The translations under genes were made by a program, and so were the position numbers. The notes below the pieces were generated by a model. The model ran no database searches, was not told the origin of the DNA, and was given only the letters and a program-made list of their open reading frames with translations. From Candidatus Heimdallarchaeota archaeon (GTDB taxonomy: Archaea > Asgardarchaeota > Heimdallarchaeia > Hodarchaeales > Hodarchaeaceae): DNA of 64,000 nt. The number at the start of each line of letters is the position of its first letter. Position 1 is the stretch's first letter. Shown piece after piece: positions 8,407 to 17,342 of this stretch. The stretch is taken from contig CP070695.1 of the NCBI GenBank assembly GCA_020353515.1, positions 1,303,228 through 1,367,227 of the forward strand. The letters run 5' to 3'.

Positions 8407-8859
8407 TCATTTCTTGGCAAATTTCTTTTTTGACACACCTATAGTTGCTCCACCACGACCAGATGTTTTTGTACGCTGTCCCCGAACAGGAAGACCAAGA
8501 TAATGACGAATTCCTCTGTATGAGCGGGTTTTCTTTTCTCGTTCAATATCAATCCGAAGTGTATCAATTAAATCATTACTAATAATGTGTATATCCTCAC
8601 CCGATACAAGATCCTTTTGCCGATTTAGCATCCAACTTGGTATCCCAAATGCTGAACAGTTCGTTAAAACATCCTCAATTAACTGGATTTCCTCATCTGT
8701 TAAAAATCCACATCGCATATCGGGATCAAGATCCGCTTTCTCACAGATTTGGGACGCTAGTCGGTGTCCTACCCCTTTAATTTGGGCAAGTGCATAGCCC
8801 ACCAACCAATCACCACGACAGTCTGCGCCTGCAATTCTTAATTGATGGTTGTACTCCAT
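8407..8859 (-). CDS. rps13: Small ribosomal subunit protein uS13
   Basis: The helix-two-turn-helix block ALAQIKGVGHRLASQIC and the basic C-terminus RGIRHYLGLPVRGQRTKT are diagnostic of uS13, which contacts the P-site tRNA and the large subunit. At 150 residues it is the archaeal form. It is the first gene of the uS13-uS4-uS11 operon; the promoter must lie within the 180 bases up to tRNA-Ser. Confidence 0.95.
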   Translation of the reverse strand: MEYNHQLRIAGADCRGDWLVGYALAQIKGVGHRLASQICEKADLDPDMRCGFLTDEEIQLIEDVLTNCSAFGIPSWMLNRQKDLVSGEDIHIISNDLIDTLRIDIEREKKTRSYRGIRHYLGLPVRGQRTKTSGRGGATIGVSKKKFAKK

Positions 8860-9040
8860 GCTGAGTTCCTACTTAGGGTTCTTATTTAAGCAATTAATGA
8901 TAGTAATACTTGCGAGTATATACATTCTACTCTTCTATTAAAGGAGTTTCGAGGGAATATATTATCTTTTGTAGTTCAGATCCTAAATCAGTAGTTTTCA
9001 CGATATAAGTGTTAAGCTAATATCTAACAGAAAATAAAAC

Positions 9041-9157
9041 GCCGAGGGAGAGATTTGAACTCTCGAGCTCAGAGAGCACATGCTACCTAGAGAAGCGAAA
9101 GATTTTCTTTCATCATGCTTTCCAGGCATGCTTCCTACCGGACTAGAATACCTCGGC
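9041..9157 (-). tRNA. tRNA-Ser(GGA) with a canonical 37/38 intron
   Basis: Acceptor arms GCCGAGG and CCTCGGC, T-arm GAGAG-UUCAAAU-CUCUC and a long variable arm (GCUC-UCU-GAGC) mark a class II tRNA. The anticodon arm CAUGC-CUGGAAA-GCAUG gives GGA. A 35-nt intron lies at 9085-9119. It folds a regular bulge-helix-bulge: CUGG pairs with CUAG, with bulges AAA and GUA, and an internal hairpin GAAAGA/UCUUUC. The spliced tRNA is 82 nt. No CCA is encoded. Confidence 0.92.
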
Positions 9158-9596
9158 TACTCTTTATTTTTCTTTTTTGAAGAGAGGGTGTTAAAACCTA
9201 TTTATAGTCTTATTAAGGCGTGGCTACTCATTTCTCTATAAATATTTATGTTTTCTTTTCTAAGTTTTCTACAGCCAATTGAATCGCGTTTTTTTAAAGA
9301 AAAAGGAAAAATATTAATTAAATAATTGAATACAGTACTACATCACTATTATGAGCAATTTCATTTTGAGACAGAAAAAATCTAAGTCAACCTACAATTC
9401 TGTATAAAGATAAACATAGGATTATCGTGTAGAGTACGAATTGAGTTATTTGATTGGTTAAATGTAATAAGAAAAGCTTATTTTTGAAGTGAAATTTAAC
9501 TCAGGGATGTTTCTTAGATTTCACTAGACTTTTTAAGTCAACTTTTGATATTATAATAATAATGGGTTTTATAGTATTGATGATTAGGAGATTATT
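9158..9596. other. Intergenic stretch, no gene seen
   Basis: About 440 AT-rich bases between the divergently read tRNA-Ser and the repeat-built membrane protein. TTAGGAG near 9584 is the ribosome binding site of the next gene. No RNA gene, hairpin or coding signal stands out. Confidence 0.5.
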
Positions 9597-11309
9597 TTGT
9601 TGAGAAAAACAGTTGTAAGATCATCAAGAGTGCTTCTCACCCTCGCTGGTATAGGTTTCTTGGGTATGATCGTTGCACTTCTTTTTTTTACAGGAGTCGC
9701 AAATTCAATTGATCAAACTGCTGATCCTGTAACATGGAGTAGAACGCTATTCGGATTTGATTATCGTGTAATAACAGCTTATAGCTTTTTTCTTGTTTTG
9801 ATTGGCTTTCTTCCTGTCCTTGTTGTTATGGATGCCAGTGCAAAGAAGAGTGTTAAAAAAATCTATATTCATTTACTTTTAATATTTGGTATTGGATTAT
9901 TAATGCTGATCTATTCTGCTTTAGTTTATGGTACCTTTCTGACTCCAATCGATCCCCTTCAGACCTGGTTTGAGTATTTCATTCTTGCAGCTTTACTTAT
10001 CGTCTTTGGGTTAATGCCACTTTTGTTTAGTATCCAAGACCATGAACGAGTGTGGAATTTTAAGCTTCTCTTTGCTCTATTTATTCTAATTGGGATTGTC
10101 CTTGAAATCATTGGTATTGTTGTCTATAGCCAGATTATTGTAATTTCTGATATTGGATGGGATATCCTTTTCTTATTTGGAATTTTGATACTATTTCTAG
10201 GTGTTGTACCACTTTTATTAACTGCTGGTCCAACTTTTCGTGAAAACCTTTATCGATTACGTATTATTTGGATCTTAGGTACGTTAATAGGGATTGTGAT
10301 AATTCTGGTATCTTATTTGACATACGCTGGGATCCTTGATCTTCCTGATATTGACTGGTTTGTAATTCTAGCCTTTGGAGGCCTTTTTACATTATTGGCT
10401 ATTCTTCCATTAACGAGTGTAGTACAACTGACTGAGACTATCCGTAAATTACGATTTATATGGTTAATTGCCCTTTTCCTTGGAATAATATCAGTAATAA
10501 TTTCTGCGATCCTAATCTTACCAGAGTCACCTGAAATTGAAGCAGCCGTCGGAACACTCCTCGGAACCTCACTCTTCGGGGCTACTTGGGATATTTTCTA
10601 TATGTACGGAACTCTAATTATAATTCTTTCCCTCACATTCATATGTTCAATTGTATTCTTTGAAACCGAAGAAGTAAGTGGTCCAGCAGGATTAGTAGAA
10701 AGTCTTGACAGATTGCCTGGCATTGAAACCACGCCAAGCGAGATGGTAGCCTATTTGGAGATTCTAAGCAAATCCCAAACAAATATGGTTAATCAATTTA
10801 AAGAAGCAGTCAGGGCAGATAAATTCCGCCCTCGGGTATATGAATTAATAATTAAGTTATATCAAGATCGAAATCGCGCGATAAAATCAAGAATATCACG
10901 ATTCCAAAAGGCGGGAGCAGCAGTTTCTGCTGAAGAAGAAGTAGAAGCCTTGTTCGATGTTGCTCTGGGTGAACCCTCAGAGGCTCCAGGTGAACCACCT
11001 CTTCCTCCTATCACGGAAGCCGTGACCCCCCCGACTCCTCCATCAGCACCTCCAACTCCCCCACCCACCCCACCGTCCACCCCACCACTTCCTCCATCTA
11101 CTGCTCCACCACTTCCTCCCTCTACAGGCACCCCACCTGCCCCCTCTTTAGGAGCCCCCCCTCCCCCTTCTCCTAGAGTTACACCAGGCCAACCATCAGA
11201 GTCACCACTTGATTTGATTGCTGATGCTAGGTCAACAAGCATTGCTGAATTACGTGGAGAAATGCTAAAAGAATTACGAAGACTTCGTGAGATCTTCAAG
11301 GAAGAATAA
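9597..11309 (+). CDS. Ten-helix membrane protein of five 2-helix repeats, with proline-rich tail
   Basis: I do not recognise a named family. Residues ~10-356 hold ten hydrophobic helices that read as five repeats (about 10-78, 85-146, 152-210, 219-276, 283-356). Each starts with a basic R/K stretch and a helix rich in I-G-I, and ends in a helix of the type FG-x-L-x5-P-L. Then come a soluble helical segment (~365-450), a proline-rich linker (~455-540, runs such as TPPPTPPSTPP) and a charged C-terminal helix. The tail must be cytosolic if the basic loops follow the positive-inside rule. A similar terminal helix ends the proline-rich protein at 48.1-48.7 kb. The start is TTG 9597 or 9600 behind TTAGGAG. 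Confidence 0.7.
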   Translation: MLRKTVVRSSRVLLTLAGIGFLGMIVALLFFTGVANSIDQTADPVTWSRTLFGFDYRVITAYSFFLVLIGFLPVLVVMDASAKKSVKKIYIHLLLIFGIGLLMLIYSALVYGTFLTPIDPLQTWFEYFILAALLIVFGLMPLLFSIQDHERVWNFKLLFALFILIGIVLEIIGIVVYSQIIVISDIGWDILFLFGILILFLGVVPLLLTAGPTFRENLYRLRIIWILGTLIGIVIILVSYLTYAGILDLPDIDWFVILAFGGLFTLLAILPLTSVVQLTETIRKLRFIWLIALFLGIISVIISAILILPESPEIEAAVGTLLGTSLFGATWDIFYMYGTLIIILSLTFICSIVFFETEEVSGPAGLVESLDRLPGIETTPSEMVAYLEILSKSQTNMVNQFKEAVRADKFRPRVYELIIKLYQDRNRAIKSRISRFQKAGAAVSAEEEVEALFDVALGEPSEAPGEPPLPPITEAVTPPTPPSAPPTPPPTPPSTPPLPPSTAPPLPPSTGTPPAPSLGAPPPPSPRVTPGQPSESPLDLIADARSTSIAELRGEMLKELRRLREIFKEE

Positions 11310-11418
11310 ATCCTCGGAGACCTAGTAACAAATAAGATTCAATTATTTGGAGTAACTACACTCCTTTAACGTAGCTTAGCTATCTACTCTAATCCTATTT
11401 TTGGCGTGTATACACTAC

Positions 11419-13311
11419 TTAGACTTGTTTCCAGTATATTACCTCTTTATTTATCTCCAGAATTTCTATAAAAAACGCGTATGCCTTATTACGAGTCGCT
11501 ATCTTAATCTTTCCCGATTTTGACGTTGTTCCTACAAAAAAAGGATCCTTTTTCTTATCTAATTGGTCTTGAGTGTAGAATTGAATTGTAGTGTTACTTA
11601 TGCGCTTAGGAAAACTAATATACAGAGTTTTTTTTCTAAAAGAAATCATTTTTTCCTTCACAATACTGAATCCAGAGAGGTGGGAATCCCTATCTGATTT
11701 ATCGACATCTAACCTAACATGAAATGTCCGTTCTAACATTCGGATGTTCTCTCCCCCCTTTCCTAGAATTGCTGGAATGTCTTTTTGAGCACATTGGATC
11801 TCAAATCTTTTCCCGTAACGATCTTTTGGTATTAAGACAATAGGTTGAGCTGTAAATTTCTCAATAGCATTCGTTAGGTTTTGAATAGTCCGTGCATCAA
11901 TTAAAATTTGGTCATAATTCTCGGTTTCAAGTGGAATTACCACTGTCTGTTCTCCAAAAGTGTACATTTCATAGACCGGTTCCCCAGTCTCAAAATCTTT
12001 TACTTCCACCACTGGTCGCGCTAGATCACTTTCAACCAACCCAGCTGGAACCTTAACTGTCATTTTTACATCTAAAACTCTTGTTATTTTTCCTGCTTCA
12101 ATGTAAATGATAGTATCAAGAACACTAGGGATCACACCCAATTCTAATCTCCCAATAAAGCGTTGAATGGCATCTATTGCTGTGCTAGAGTGAATTACTC
12201 CCACTAAACCGATACCAGCCAATCGAAGGTCTGTATAAAGCTTAAAATCTTCTGTGTCTCTAATTTCATCAAAAATAGTATAATCTGGACGTGAAAGAAG
12301 GAGTATGTCATGAATTTCCGTATGAGACCCGAAATTCTTGGAATACTGAGTAATTTCAGCTTTCAAATCTAAGTCCCGTGGTGATTCAATTGTTTTTACA
12401 ATCTTAGATTTTCCTTCATAAAAAAGAGCTAGGGCTCTAGTGAACGTGGTTTTCCCAGTTCCTGGGCTGCCTGCAACTAAAATCCCTTCCGCTTTTTCTT
12501 GTAGTCGTTGATAAAGGTTGGGGGATAGGTGATAATCATCAATTGTAAGTTTGACAAGGGGTTTTACTGCAGTAATTTCCCATCCATCTGAAAATGGAGG
12601 ACGACAAATAACAATCCGAATATTTCCATACTGAACAATTGTTGAACCTTTACGGTCGATCTCAATAAAAGAATCTTCAAATTGTTGTGCCTTTTCAATG
12701 ATTTCTTCATTTAATTGTTTAAGAAATCCCTTTGTACAAATTTTATCAGATGTTTGATCAAAGCTAACATTACCAGGAGACCCTCGTTTTCTAAAAACAG
12801 GAACTCCTTGTTTAAGATGGATACTCATAGTTCTTTCATCAAAATAATCCTCAATTTGAAGTCTTTTTTCCAGAGTCTTTCCTTTTTCTGGAATATGAAT
12901 GACTTCTAAACCAATTGATTTTGCAGCTAAATATTGAATCTTGTCTGATGTGACAAGAATACCTCCTTCTTTCCATGCAAAATCCCGAATGATCGCATCA
13001 ATTTCACCACTTCGAGCCCTTTTTATTTCAGAAAGATGTGGCCTTCGTCCTCCGTAATCTATCAGAATACCCTTCATATCACAAACACGACGGATATCTG
13101 TGAGTTCATTTAATCCCTCAATCCCTATTCTTCTCCCATTATTCGCCTGATGTTCGAGTTCAGCTATTATCGAAGCATGGATTGTTATCTTGGAGATATC
13201 TTCGCTTTTTTTAGTTTCAAGAAGGTCTTTCAAACCTCCATTGATGATAGTTGAGGTGTCAGGAACATAAAAATTATCTTCTGAATTAATCGAGTATCTT
13301 CCCTCCATCAA
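11419..13311 (-). CDS. PIN domain - secretion-type ATPase - KH domain protein
   Basis: Domains in order: a PIN-like nuclease fold (residues ~14-140, start VPDTSTIINGG with acidic sites further on); a PilT/VirB11-type ATPase with Walker A GSPGTGKT (281-288) and the Asp box TIFDEIRDTEDF (346-356); and a KH RNA-binding domain (about 500-545, with GKGGENI). This architecture is a conserved archaeal family of ~600 residues with proposed RNA-processing roles; no reaction is established. Its start overlaps the stop of the tRNA-endonuclease subunit gene (ATGA-type overlap, 13308-13311), which suggests translational coupling and a link with RNA metabolism. Confidence 0.85.
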   Translation of the reverse strand: MMEGRYSINSEDNFYVPDTSTIINGGLKDLLETKKSEDISKITIHASIIAELEHQANNGRRIGIEGLNELTDIRRVCDMKGILIDYGGRRPHLSEIKRARSGEIDAIIRDFAWKEGGILVTSDKIQYLAAKSIGLEVIHIPEKGKTLEKRLQIEDYFDERTMSIHLKQGVPVFRKRGSPGNVSFDQTSDKICTKGFLKQLNEEIIEKAQQFEDSFIEIDRKGSTIVQYGNIRIVICRPPFSDGWEITAVKPLVKLTIDDYHLSPNLYQRLQEKAEGILVAGSPGTGKTTFTRALALFYEGKSKIVKTIESPRDLDLKAEITQYSKNFGSHTEIHDILLLSRPDYTIFDEIRDTEDFKLYTDLRLAGIGLVGVIHSSTAIDAIQRFIGRLELGVIPSVLDTIIYIEAGKITRVLDVKMTVKVPAGLVESDLARPVVEVKDFETGEPVYEMYTFGEQTVVIPLETENYDQILIDARTIQNLTNAIEKFTAQPIVLIPKDRYGKRFEIQCAQKDIPAILGKGGENIRMLERTFHVRLDVDKSDRDSHLSGFSIVKEKMISFRKKTLYISFPKRISNTTIQFYTQDQLDKKKDPFFVGTTSKSGKIKIATRNKAYAFFIEILEINKEVIYWKQV

Positions 13312-13946
13312 TTTTCCTCCTTATTTTCTTGATTAACTTGTGGTAATTCATCCCGATATTCGTATTCCAACTCATTACGTTCTAATTCTAATTGTGAGGC
13401 CTGGTAATAGGTGACATCCCCAAGACGGTCAACTACTGAGAGTAATAACGTTTTTCTGTCGATTTTAGACTGATTAACAAGTTGGTCTAAAAAATCAAGA
13501 TCAAGATCTTCGCCTTCTGGAAGAGGAAAAATGACCTTTTTGCTTATCGATTCTCCTGGCTTTCCTCCTCGAGAATAAATTCGAAATGGTGCTGTAATTT
13601 GAGTTCCAATTCGGACAACATAACCCCTATTCCTCAGATCCTTATAAACTAAATAACGACTCCAGAAAGTTTTGTTAATTTTAGTGAAATGAGTAACTAA
13701 TTCAGACGATGTAATCTTTTGATTCGTGGTTGAATTCATAACAATAATTCTTTTTCGATCCATGAGGAGTAAAACTTCTTCTGGTTCTAAAACAAGAGAA
13801 TCTTTTGAAGTCCATTGTCCAAAATAACCATTATCGAAGATCTCTTGGGCAAGGTGATCATTAACCATTAGGGATGAGCCTTGCATATCAAAATACAATA
13901 TTGGCACTGAAATTTCTTTATCCGTAGAATCTAGGTCATGAGACAT
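13308..13946 (-). CDS. tRNA-splicing endonuclease, structural-type subunit
   Basis: The C-terminal domain aligns with EndA: LVYKDLRNRGYVV, then FRIYSRGGKPGES and KTLLLSVVDRLGDVTYY. Tyr124 and Lys165 fall at catalytic positions, but the catalytic His is replaced (PG-x-x-HS becomes PGESIS, Ile134). The N-terminal domain (YFDMQGSSLMVND, ELVTHF) is also present. With the catalytic subunit at 45.8-46.3 kb this fits the alpha2-beta2 enzymes of Crenarchaeota and some other lineages, where one subunit is structural. The acidic tail ends in EENKEEN-like sequence. It is the first gene of a two-gene unit with the PIN-ATPase. Confidence 0.8.
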   Translation of the reverse strand: MSHDLDSTDKEISVPILYFDMQGSSLMVNDHLAQEIFDNGYFGQWTSKDSLVLEPEEVLLLMDRKRIIVMNSTTNQKITSSELVTHFTKINKTFWSRYLVYKDLRNRGYVVRIGTQITAPFRIYSRGGKPGESISKKVIFPLPEGEDLDLDFLDQLVNQSKIDRKTLLLSVVDRLGDVTYYQASQLELERNELEYEYRDELPQVNQENKEEN

Positions 13947-14439
13947 GATCTGTAATAACCAACCAGTTTGGTAAATATTTTGGTGAATGTGCTTTTTAGC
14001 TCTCTTTTCAGTTTTTACATGATCAGAGACTTCTTGTTTAGCCTTAGTTTCATCCCCTATTAAAGGTAAATATTGTCAAATATGCAATTCTCATGAGAAT
14101 ATGGATAATAAACTGATTAAGACTTAAGTTGTTTTAACTAAGGCTGATCTAAATAGTCGTAACCATTTTTTGTTAAGCAAAATGAATCCGAATATCTTTG
14201 AAAAGACTATAGAGGATTTCATTACCTATTTAATTATCCTCAAACTAAATTGTATTCCCCTCCTTAGAATTTCAATATTTTTTGATACCATTGTTGGTTG
14301 AGTCAAAGAGTACGGAGGATTTAAATCACTTGTCGAAAACTTCTTAAAATGACGTGTACTAAACATCAGAGATTATTCTGTTTATTAAAGCACATTTACT
14401 CTTAAAAAATCATCAGGATGTCGATAGGAGGCTGTAAGC
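13947..14439. other. Divergent promoter region of endonuclease subunit and uL3
   Basis: About 490 bases between two divergent units. GATAGGAGG near 14419 is the ribosome binding site of uL3. A GGAGG at about 14312 is followed by only a few sense codons and looks accidental. No RNA gene or hairpin is evident. Confidence 0.5.
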
Positions 14440-15444
14440 ATGGGTCATAGGAAAAAACACGCGCCACATCGAGGTTCTCTAGGATATAGAAGGAAAATCG
14501 CTAGAAGGCATACAGCACGATGGAGAACTTGGCCAGAATCATCAGATTCAACTCCAAGATTGTTAGGTTACGCTGGATATAAAGCTGGAATGACGCATCT
14601 AGCAATGGTTAATACAGATAGAAGATCTCCATTTTTCAAACAAGAACAATTCGTACCTGTGACTGTTATTGAAACACCTCCACTAGCCATATTTGGCATA
14701 AGAACTTATATTATTGATCAATTGACTCAAAAGCTTCGGATTGAGACCCAAATCTGGGGAGAAAACATCGAAAAAGATCTTGAACGCCGAATAAAAATTC
14801 CAAAAGAAAACCAGAACAAAGACCAGAAAATTGATGAAATCAGGGAAAATCTAGACCGTGTGAAAGAAATTCGAGTATTGGCTCATACTTTACCCAAAGA
14901 AGCTGGTTTTCCCCAAAAAAATCCCGATATTTTAGAAATCAAAGTTGGGGGGTCAGTTAATGAAGCATTCAATTATGCAGTTAAGATTTTAGATCAAAAA
15001 ATCTCTGTTGAAGACGTTTATAAACCTAGTGACATTGTAGATGTCTGTGCAACTACAAAAGGGAAAGGATTTGCAGGACCAGTAAAAAGACATGGTATTA
15101 AGATCCTTCCTCGTAAAACCCGAAAAGGTCGAAGAGTCGTCGGATGTATTGGGCCTTGGCATCCTGCACGAGTGATGTGGACTGTTCCCCGAGCTGGTCA
15201 GCTAGGTTATTTTGCCCGTACAGAATACAATAAACAAATTCTCAAAATTGGAGAAGATGGCGAAGAAGTTACTCCTGTTAGCGGATTTAAAAGATATGGA
15301 AAAGTAGGAAAACATTGTATTGTTCGTGGAAGTGTTCCAGGGTCAGTTAAACGTTTGGTGCGACTAAGAGATCCAATTAGACTGAAACCCAAAGAAATCG
15401 AGGATCTCCAAATAACATATATCAGTACTACAGCGAAGAATTGA
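14440..15444 (+). CDS. rpl3: Large ribosomal subunit protein uL3
   Basis: The protein starts MGHRKKHAPHRGSLGYRRK and carries GYKAGMTH and the peptidyl-transferase loop region KRHGIKILPRKTRKGRR, all typical of archaeal/eukaryotic uL3. At 334 residues it is full length. GATAGGAGG precedes the ATG. It leads uL3-uL4-uL23-uL2 with short gaps. Confidence 0.97.
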   Translation: MGHRKKHAPHRGSLGYRRKIARRHTARWRTWPESSDSTPRLLGYAGYKAGMTHLAMVNTDRRSPFFKQEQFVPVTVIETPPLAIFGIRTYIIDQLTQKLRIETQIWGENIEKDLERRIKIPKENQNKDQKIDEIRENLDRVKEIRVLAHTLPKEAGFPQKNPDILEIKVGGSVNEAFNYAVKILDQKISVEDVYKPSDIVDVCATTKGKGFAGPVKRHGIKILPRKTRKGRRVVGCIGPWHPARVMWTVPRAGQLGYFARTEYNKQILKIGEDGEEVTPVSGFKRYGKVGKHCIVRGSVPGSVKRLVRLRDPIRLKPKEIEDLQITYISTTAKN

Positions 15445-15463
15445 AAGTAACTAGGCGAGAAAG

Positions 15464-16252
15464 ATGTATTCCTCTAAAATTCCTCTATATGATTTGAAAG
15501 GAAAGGAGATCAAAAAAATCGAGGTTGGCTCAGTATTTCGAGCTCCTTTTCGTCCTGATGTAATTAAACGCTGTGTATTAGCTAGTCGGCGAAATCGCCA
15601 AATTCCATATGGTGTTGATCCTCGTGCCGGAAAAAAAACATCCGCAGAGAGTTGGGGTACTGGACGTGGAGCTGCTCGAATCCCAAGAGTGAAGGGATCA
15701 CGCTCACACTCTGCAAGTCGTGGAGCCTTTATTCCCTTTGCAGTAGGAGGTCGCCGTACACACCCTCCTAATGGAATGCAAAATTTCTCTGAAAAAATAA
15801 ACAAAAAAGAAAAAGTTCTAGCTAAAAAGTCCGCAATTGCATGTACGGCAAATCCAGTCTTAGTTGAGTCACGAGGTCACATCATTGAGGATATTAAGTC
15901 GTTACCTTTGATTATAAGTGATGATCTTGAATCAATAGAGAAAACTAATGAAATACAGACCGTTTTCAATAATTTAGGGTTATCATATGATTTAGCCAAA
16001 GCTAAAAGGCGTAATTCTCAAATTAGGCCAGGTAAAGGGAAAAGACGAGGAAGAAAATACAAAAAGGGAAAATCAGTCTTAGTAGTCATAGTACACGATT
16101 ATGGAATAGGTGCAGCAGCAAGAAATTTGCCTGGCGTTGATGTCGTTGTGGTTGATCAACTAAATATTGAACATCTCGCTCCTGGAACTCATCCTGGACG
16201 ATTAACGCTCTGGACAAAATCCGCAATTGATTTCCTTCGCGAATCAGAATAA
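15464..16252 (+). CDS. rpl4: Large ribosomal subunit protein uL4
   Basis: VFRAPFRPDVIKRCVLASRR and the loop region with WGTGRGAARIPRVKG and GGRRTHPP are diagnostic of archaeal uL4, whose long loop lines the exit tunnel. The C-terminal part (NLPGVDVVVVDQLNIEHLAPG) is intact. 262 residues is the normal archaeal length. It lies 19 bases after uL3. Confidence 0.97.
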   Translation: MYSSKIPLYDLKGKEIKKIEVGSVFRAPFRPDVIKRCVLASRRNRQIPYGVDPRAGKKTSAESWGTGRGAARIPRVKGSRSHSASRGAFIPFAVGGRRTHPPNGMQNFSEKINKKEKVLAKKSAIACTANPVLVESRGHIIEDIKSLPLIISDDLESIEKTNEIQTVFNNLGLSYDLAKAKRRNSQIRPGKGKRRGRKYKKGKSVLVVIVHDYGIGAAARNLPGVDVVVVDQLNIEHLAPGTHPGRLTLWTKSAIDFLRESE

Positions 16253-16282
16253 ACTCAAGCTTTAAAATTACTTTCGATAATA

Positions 16283-16299
16283 GAGGTGAAACCAAGCTG
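16283..16299 (+). promoter_or_regulatory. Ribosome binding site before a CUG start (uL23)
   Basis: GAGGTGA at 16283-16289 stands seven bases before CTG at 16297. Between the last in-frame stop (16228) and ATG 16363 there is no ATG, GTG or TTG. The conserved uL23 N-terminus is encoded right after CTG, so initiation there is the simplest reading. Confidence 0.65.
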
Positions 16300-16572
16300 A
16301 AATTTAGACAACCTCAGGATATTATCAAATACCCATTAATCACAGAGGCGGCTTTCAATAAAATGGACAGCATTTATGAAAATGCACTAGTTTTCATTGT
16401 TGATCGTCGGGCTACTAAACACGAAATTAAGCAAGCTTTCGAGGCACTTTATAAAGTTAAAATCGTTAAGGTTAACACCCTCATAACCCCTCAAGGTAAG
16501 AAAAAAGCTTTCATAAAGCTTTCACCAGATCACAGCGCCTTGGATCTGGCAACTGAAGTTGGAATCATCTAA
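16297..16572 (+). CDS. rpl23: Large ribosomal subunit protein uL23, CTG start
   Basis: The codons from 16297 encode a start like KFRQPQDIIKYPLITEAAF, matching the invariant YP-x-(I/L)-TEKA block of uL23. The rest (VDRRATKHEIKQAFEALY ... VNTLITPQGKKKAFI) is equally typical. uL23 sits at the tunnel exit and docks signal recognition particle. Starting at the first ATG (16363) would remove about 22 residues including the conserved block, so CTG is chosen; the product is 91 residues. A sequencing error at this codon is the main alternative. The gene lies between uL4 and uL2. Confidence 0.9.
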   Translation: MKFRQPQDIIKYPLITEAAFNKMDSIYENALVFIVDRRATKHEIKQAFEALYKVKIVKVNTLITPQGKKKAFIKLSPDHSALDLATEVGII

Positions 16573-16585
16573 ATAGGTGTAAAAA

Positions 16586-17329
16586 ATGGGAAAGCGTATT
16601 CTAGTTCAACGCCGAGGCCGTGGTTCACCAACATTCCGAGCTTTATCACATCGGAAGCGAGGAAAAGCAAGATATCTATCCCTTACTGAAAAAGAGCGTA
16701 ATGATAAAATAGAATTCACAATAATTGATTTTATCCATGAGCGTGGTAGGGGTGTTCCATTAATGCTCATTAGATATGAGGATGGAAGTGAATGTTTTCT
16801 TCCTGCTCCTGAAGGTGTCTTTGTAGGACAAAAACGAGAACAAGGTGTAAATGCCGCGTTAGAAGTTGGAAATGTCCTCCCTATCAATAAAATCCCAGAA
16901 GGGGTATGGGTTTGCAATGTAGAAATGCGCCCTGGTGATGGAGGAGCTTTATGTCGGGCTTCTGGAACTCATGGATTGGTAAGAGGCCAAACAAAAGAAG
17001 GTTCTTCAATTCAATTGCCCTCTCGGAGAATGAAACGAATTGATAACAAAGCTCGTGCGATGATTGGTGTTATTTCTGCAGGTGGTCGTCCAGATCGTCC
17101 CTTTATCAAAGCAGGATTAAAAAGGGCTTATATGCGGGCCAAAGGGCATAAATCTTTCCCAGTAGTTCGGGGGGTAGCCATGAACATAGCATCCCATCCT
17201 TTTGGAGGTGGAGCACATCAGGGTCCAGGTCAACCAACTACAGTTTCACGTAATGCTCCACCAGGCAGAAAAGTAGGATTAATTGCAGCACGTCGCACAG
17301 GACTAAGACGTGGTCGTATTCGAGATTGA
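16586..17329 (+). CDS. rpl2: Large ribosomal subunit protein uL2
   Basis: MGKRILVQRRGRGSPTFRA is the archaeal uL2 start, and the peptidyl-transferase-near block VAMNIASHPFGGGAHQ carries the conserved His. At 247 residues it is complete. AATAGGTG precedes the ATG. This is where the ribosomal cluster ends: uS19, uL22, uS3 and the rest of the classical S10 operon do not follow. Confidence 0.97.
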   Translation: MGKRILVQRRGRGSPTFRALSHRKRGKARYLSLTEKERNDKIEFTIIDFIHERGRGVPLMLIRYEDGSECFLPAPEGVFVGQKREQGVNAALEVGNVLPINKIPEGVWVCNVEMRPGDGGALCRASGTHGLVRGQTKEGSSIQLPSRRMKRIDNKARAMIGVISAGGRPDRPFIKAGLKRAYMRAKGHKSFPVVRGVAMNIASHPFGGGAHQGPGQPTTVSRNAPPGRKVGLIAARRTGLRRGRIRD

Positions 17330-17342
17330 TAGGAGAGCTCTT

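Noticed and set aside
10862..11299. A 145-codon frame opposite the proline-rich tail of the membrane protein
   Set aside because: It is the Gly-rich mirror of the CC-rich proline codons on the other strand; the sense strand protein is clearly coding.
14312..14346. GGAGG followed by a TTG in the uL3 leader
   Set aside because: The frame stops after a few codons. It may still be a leader peptide, but nothing supports that.
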